Below are positions 63,744 through 64,000 of a stretch of 64,000 nucleotides of DNA, piece after piece (the stretch's first letter is position 1; every line of letters begins with the position of its first letter). The notes beneath the pieces were generated by a model. That model was not told the origin of the DNA and did not search any database. It saw nothing but the letters and a program-made list of their open reading frames with translations. A program made the translations under genes and the position numbers. Origin of the DNA: Atherix ibis (Eukaryota; Arthropoda; Insecta; Diptera; Athericidae); assembly GCA_958298945.1 (NCBI GenBank), contig OY282606.1:76371622-76435621 (forward strand), given 5' to 3'.

Positions 63744-64000
63744 ATGTACACAACTTCCCAATTGAAATCGGACTGATGAAATAAACGTTGCTTCCATTGC
63801 ACTTTAGAAAAAAAATTTCGAAAATCTTTCAAAGGATAATTAATAAAAACCATATTTCTTATAATATTAAAAATATTATAAAAATAAGGTGAACTTTTTT
63901 TTCTATTTTATAAAAAAATTATTTTGTTTGTTTTTACTTATCCCATTGTTTGAAATTTTACTTTAAGTTCTGGTTTTTTTTTCTTTTTTTAAAATAAAAT
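63744..64000. other. AT-rich flank, no gene seen
   Basis: Sequence after the LINE 5' end; no recognisable feature. Confidence 0.4.

Overview
The window is eukaryotic, AT-rich and almost certainly from an insect. Two conserved animal genes can be read exon by exon with GT-AG introns, and nearly everything else is transposable-element (TE) sequence in several layers of nesting. Many introns of the first gene are only 58-91 nt, and the TE types (mariner lineages, copia, Ty3/gypsy, RNase H-bearing and Jockey-like LINEs) are typical of insects. I lean towards a dipteran, but the sequence alone does not settle the order.

Gene 1 (plus strand, 4149-11009) is a folliculin-interacting protein, FNIP, with seven readable exons. 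The start-codon exon was not found and is probably upstream. Intron 5 (2.5 kb) holds an antisense Mos1-like mariner. Gene 2 (minus strand, 58362-40704) is SMSr/SAMD8, an ER ceramide phosphoethanolamine synthase, with five exons joined in perfect phase into 540 codons. Its first two introns (9.5 and 6.1 kb) are packed with TEs, yet all four sphingomyelin-synthase signature motifs are intact.

Layout: 1-4.1 kb, mariner derivatives and a DD41D remnant; 4.1-11.0 kb, FNIP; 11.0-12.6 kb, AT-rich spacer; 12.6-20.8 kb, a decayed copia element whose 5' LTR carries a 2.4-kb hAT-like non-autonomous element and whose pol carries a Himar-like mariner; 20.8-22.9 kb, a composite repeat and a piece of copia LTR; 22.9-32.6 kb, a LINE split by a mariner that is itself split by another LINE; 33.2-37.4 kb, two Mos1-like mariners with Jockey fragments and a shared repeat; 37.4-40.7 kb, gene-free AT-rich DNA; 40.7-58.4 kb, SMSr with mariners, Jockey fragments, a gutted gypsy element carrying a SINE-like insertion, and a DD41D remnant in its introns; 59.1-63.7 kb, a LINE interrupted by a well-preserved DD41D element and a solo gypsy LTR. 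The end of that LINE is a second copy of the 20.8-22.7 kb composite.

The two host genes have separate cellular roles: FNIP in folliculin/Rag/mTORC1/AMPK signalling, SMSr in ceramide homeostasis. Nothing here suggests a shared pathway. The main interest is in TE biology: exact nested insertions that give a relative clock, two transposases close to intact, a LINE group with YADN instead of YADD in the reverse-transcriptase active site, a stepwise origin of a MITE by 5'-end inversion, and repeated fold-back and tandem micro-duplications that suggest a template-switching repair process. All alignments were done by eye.
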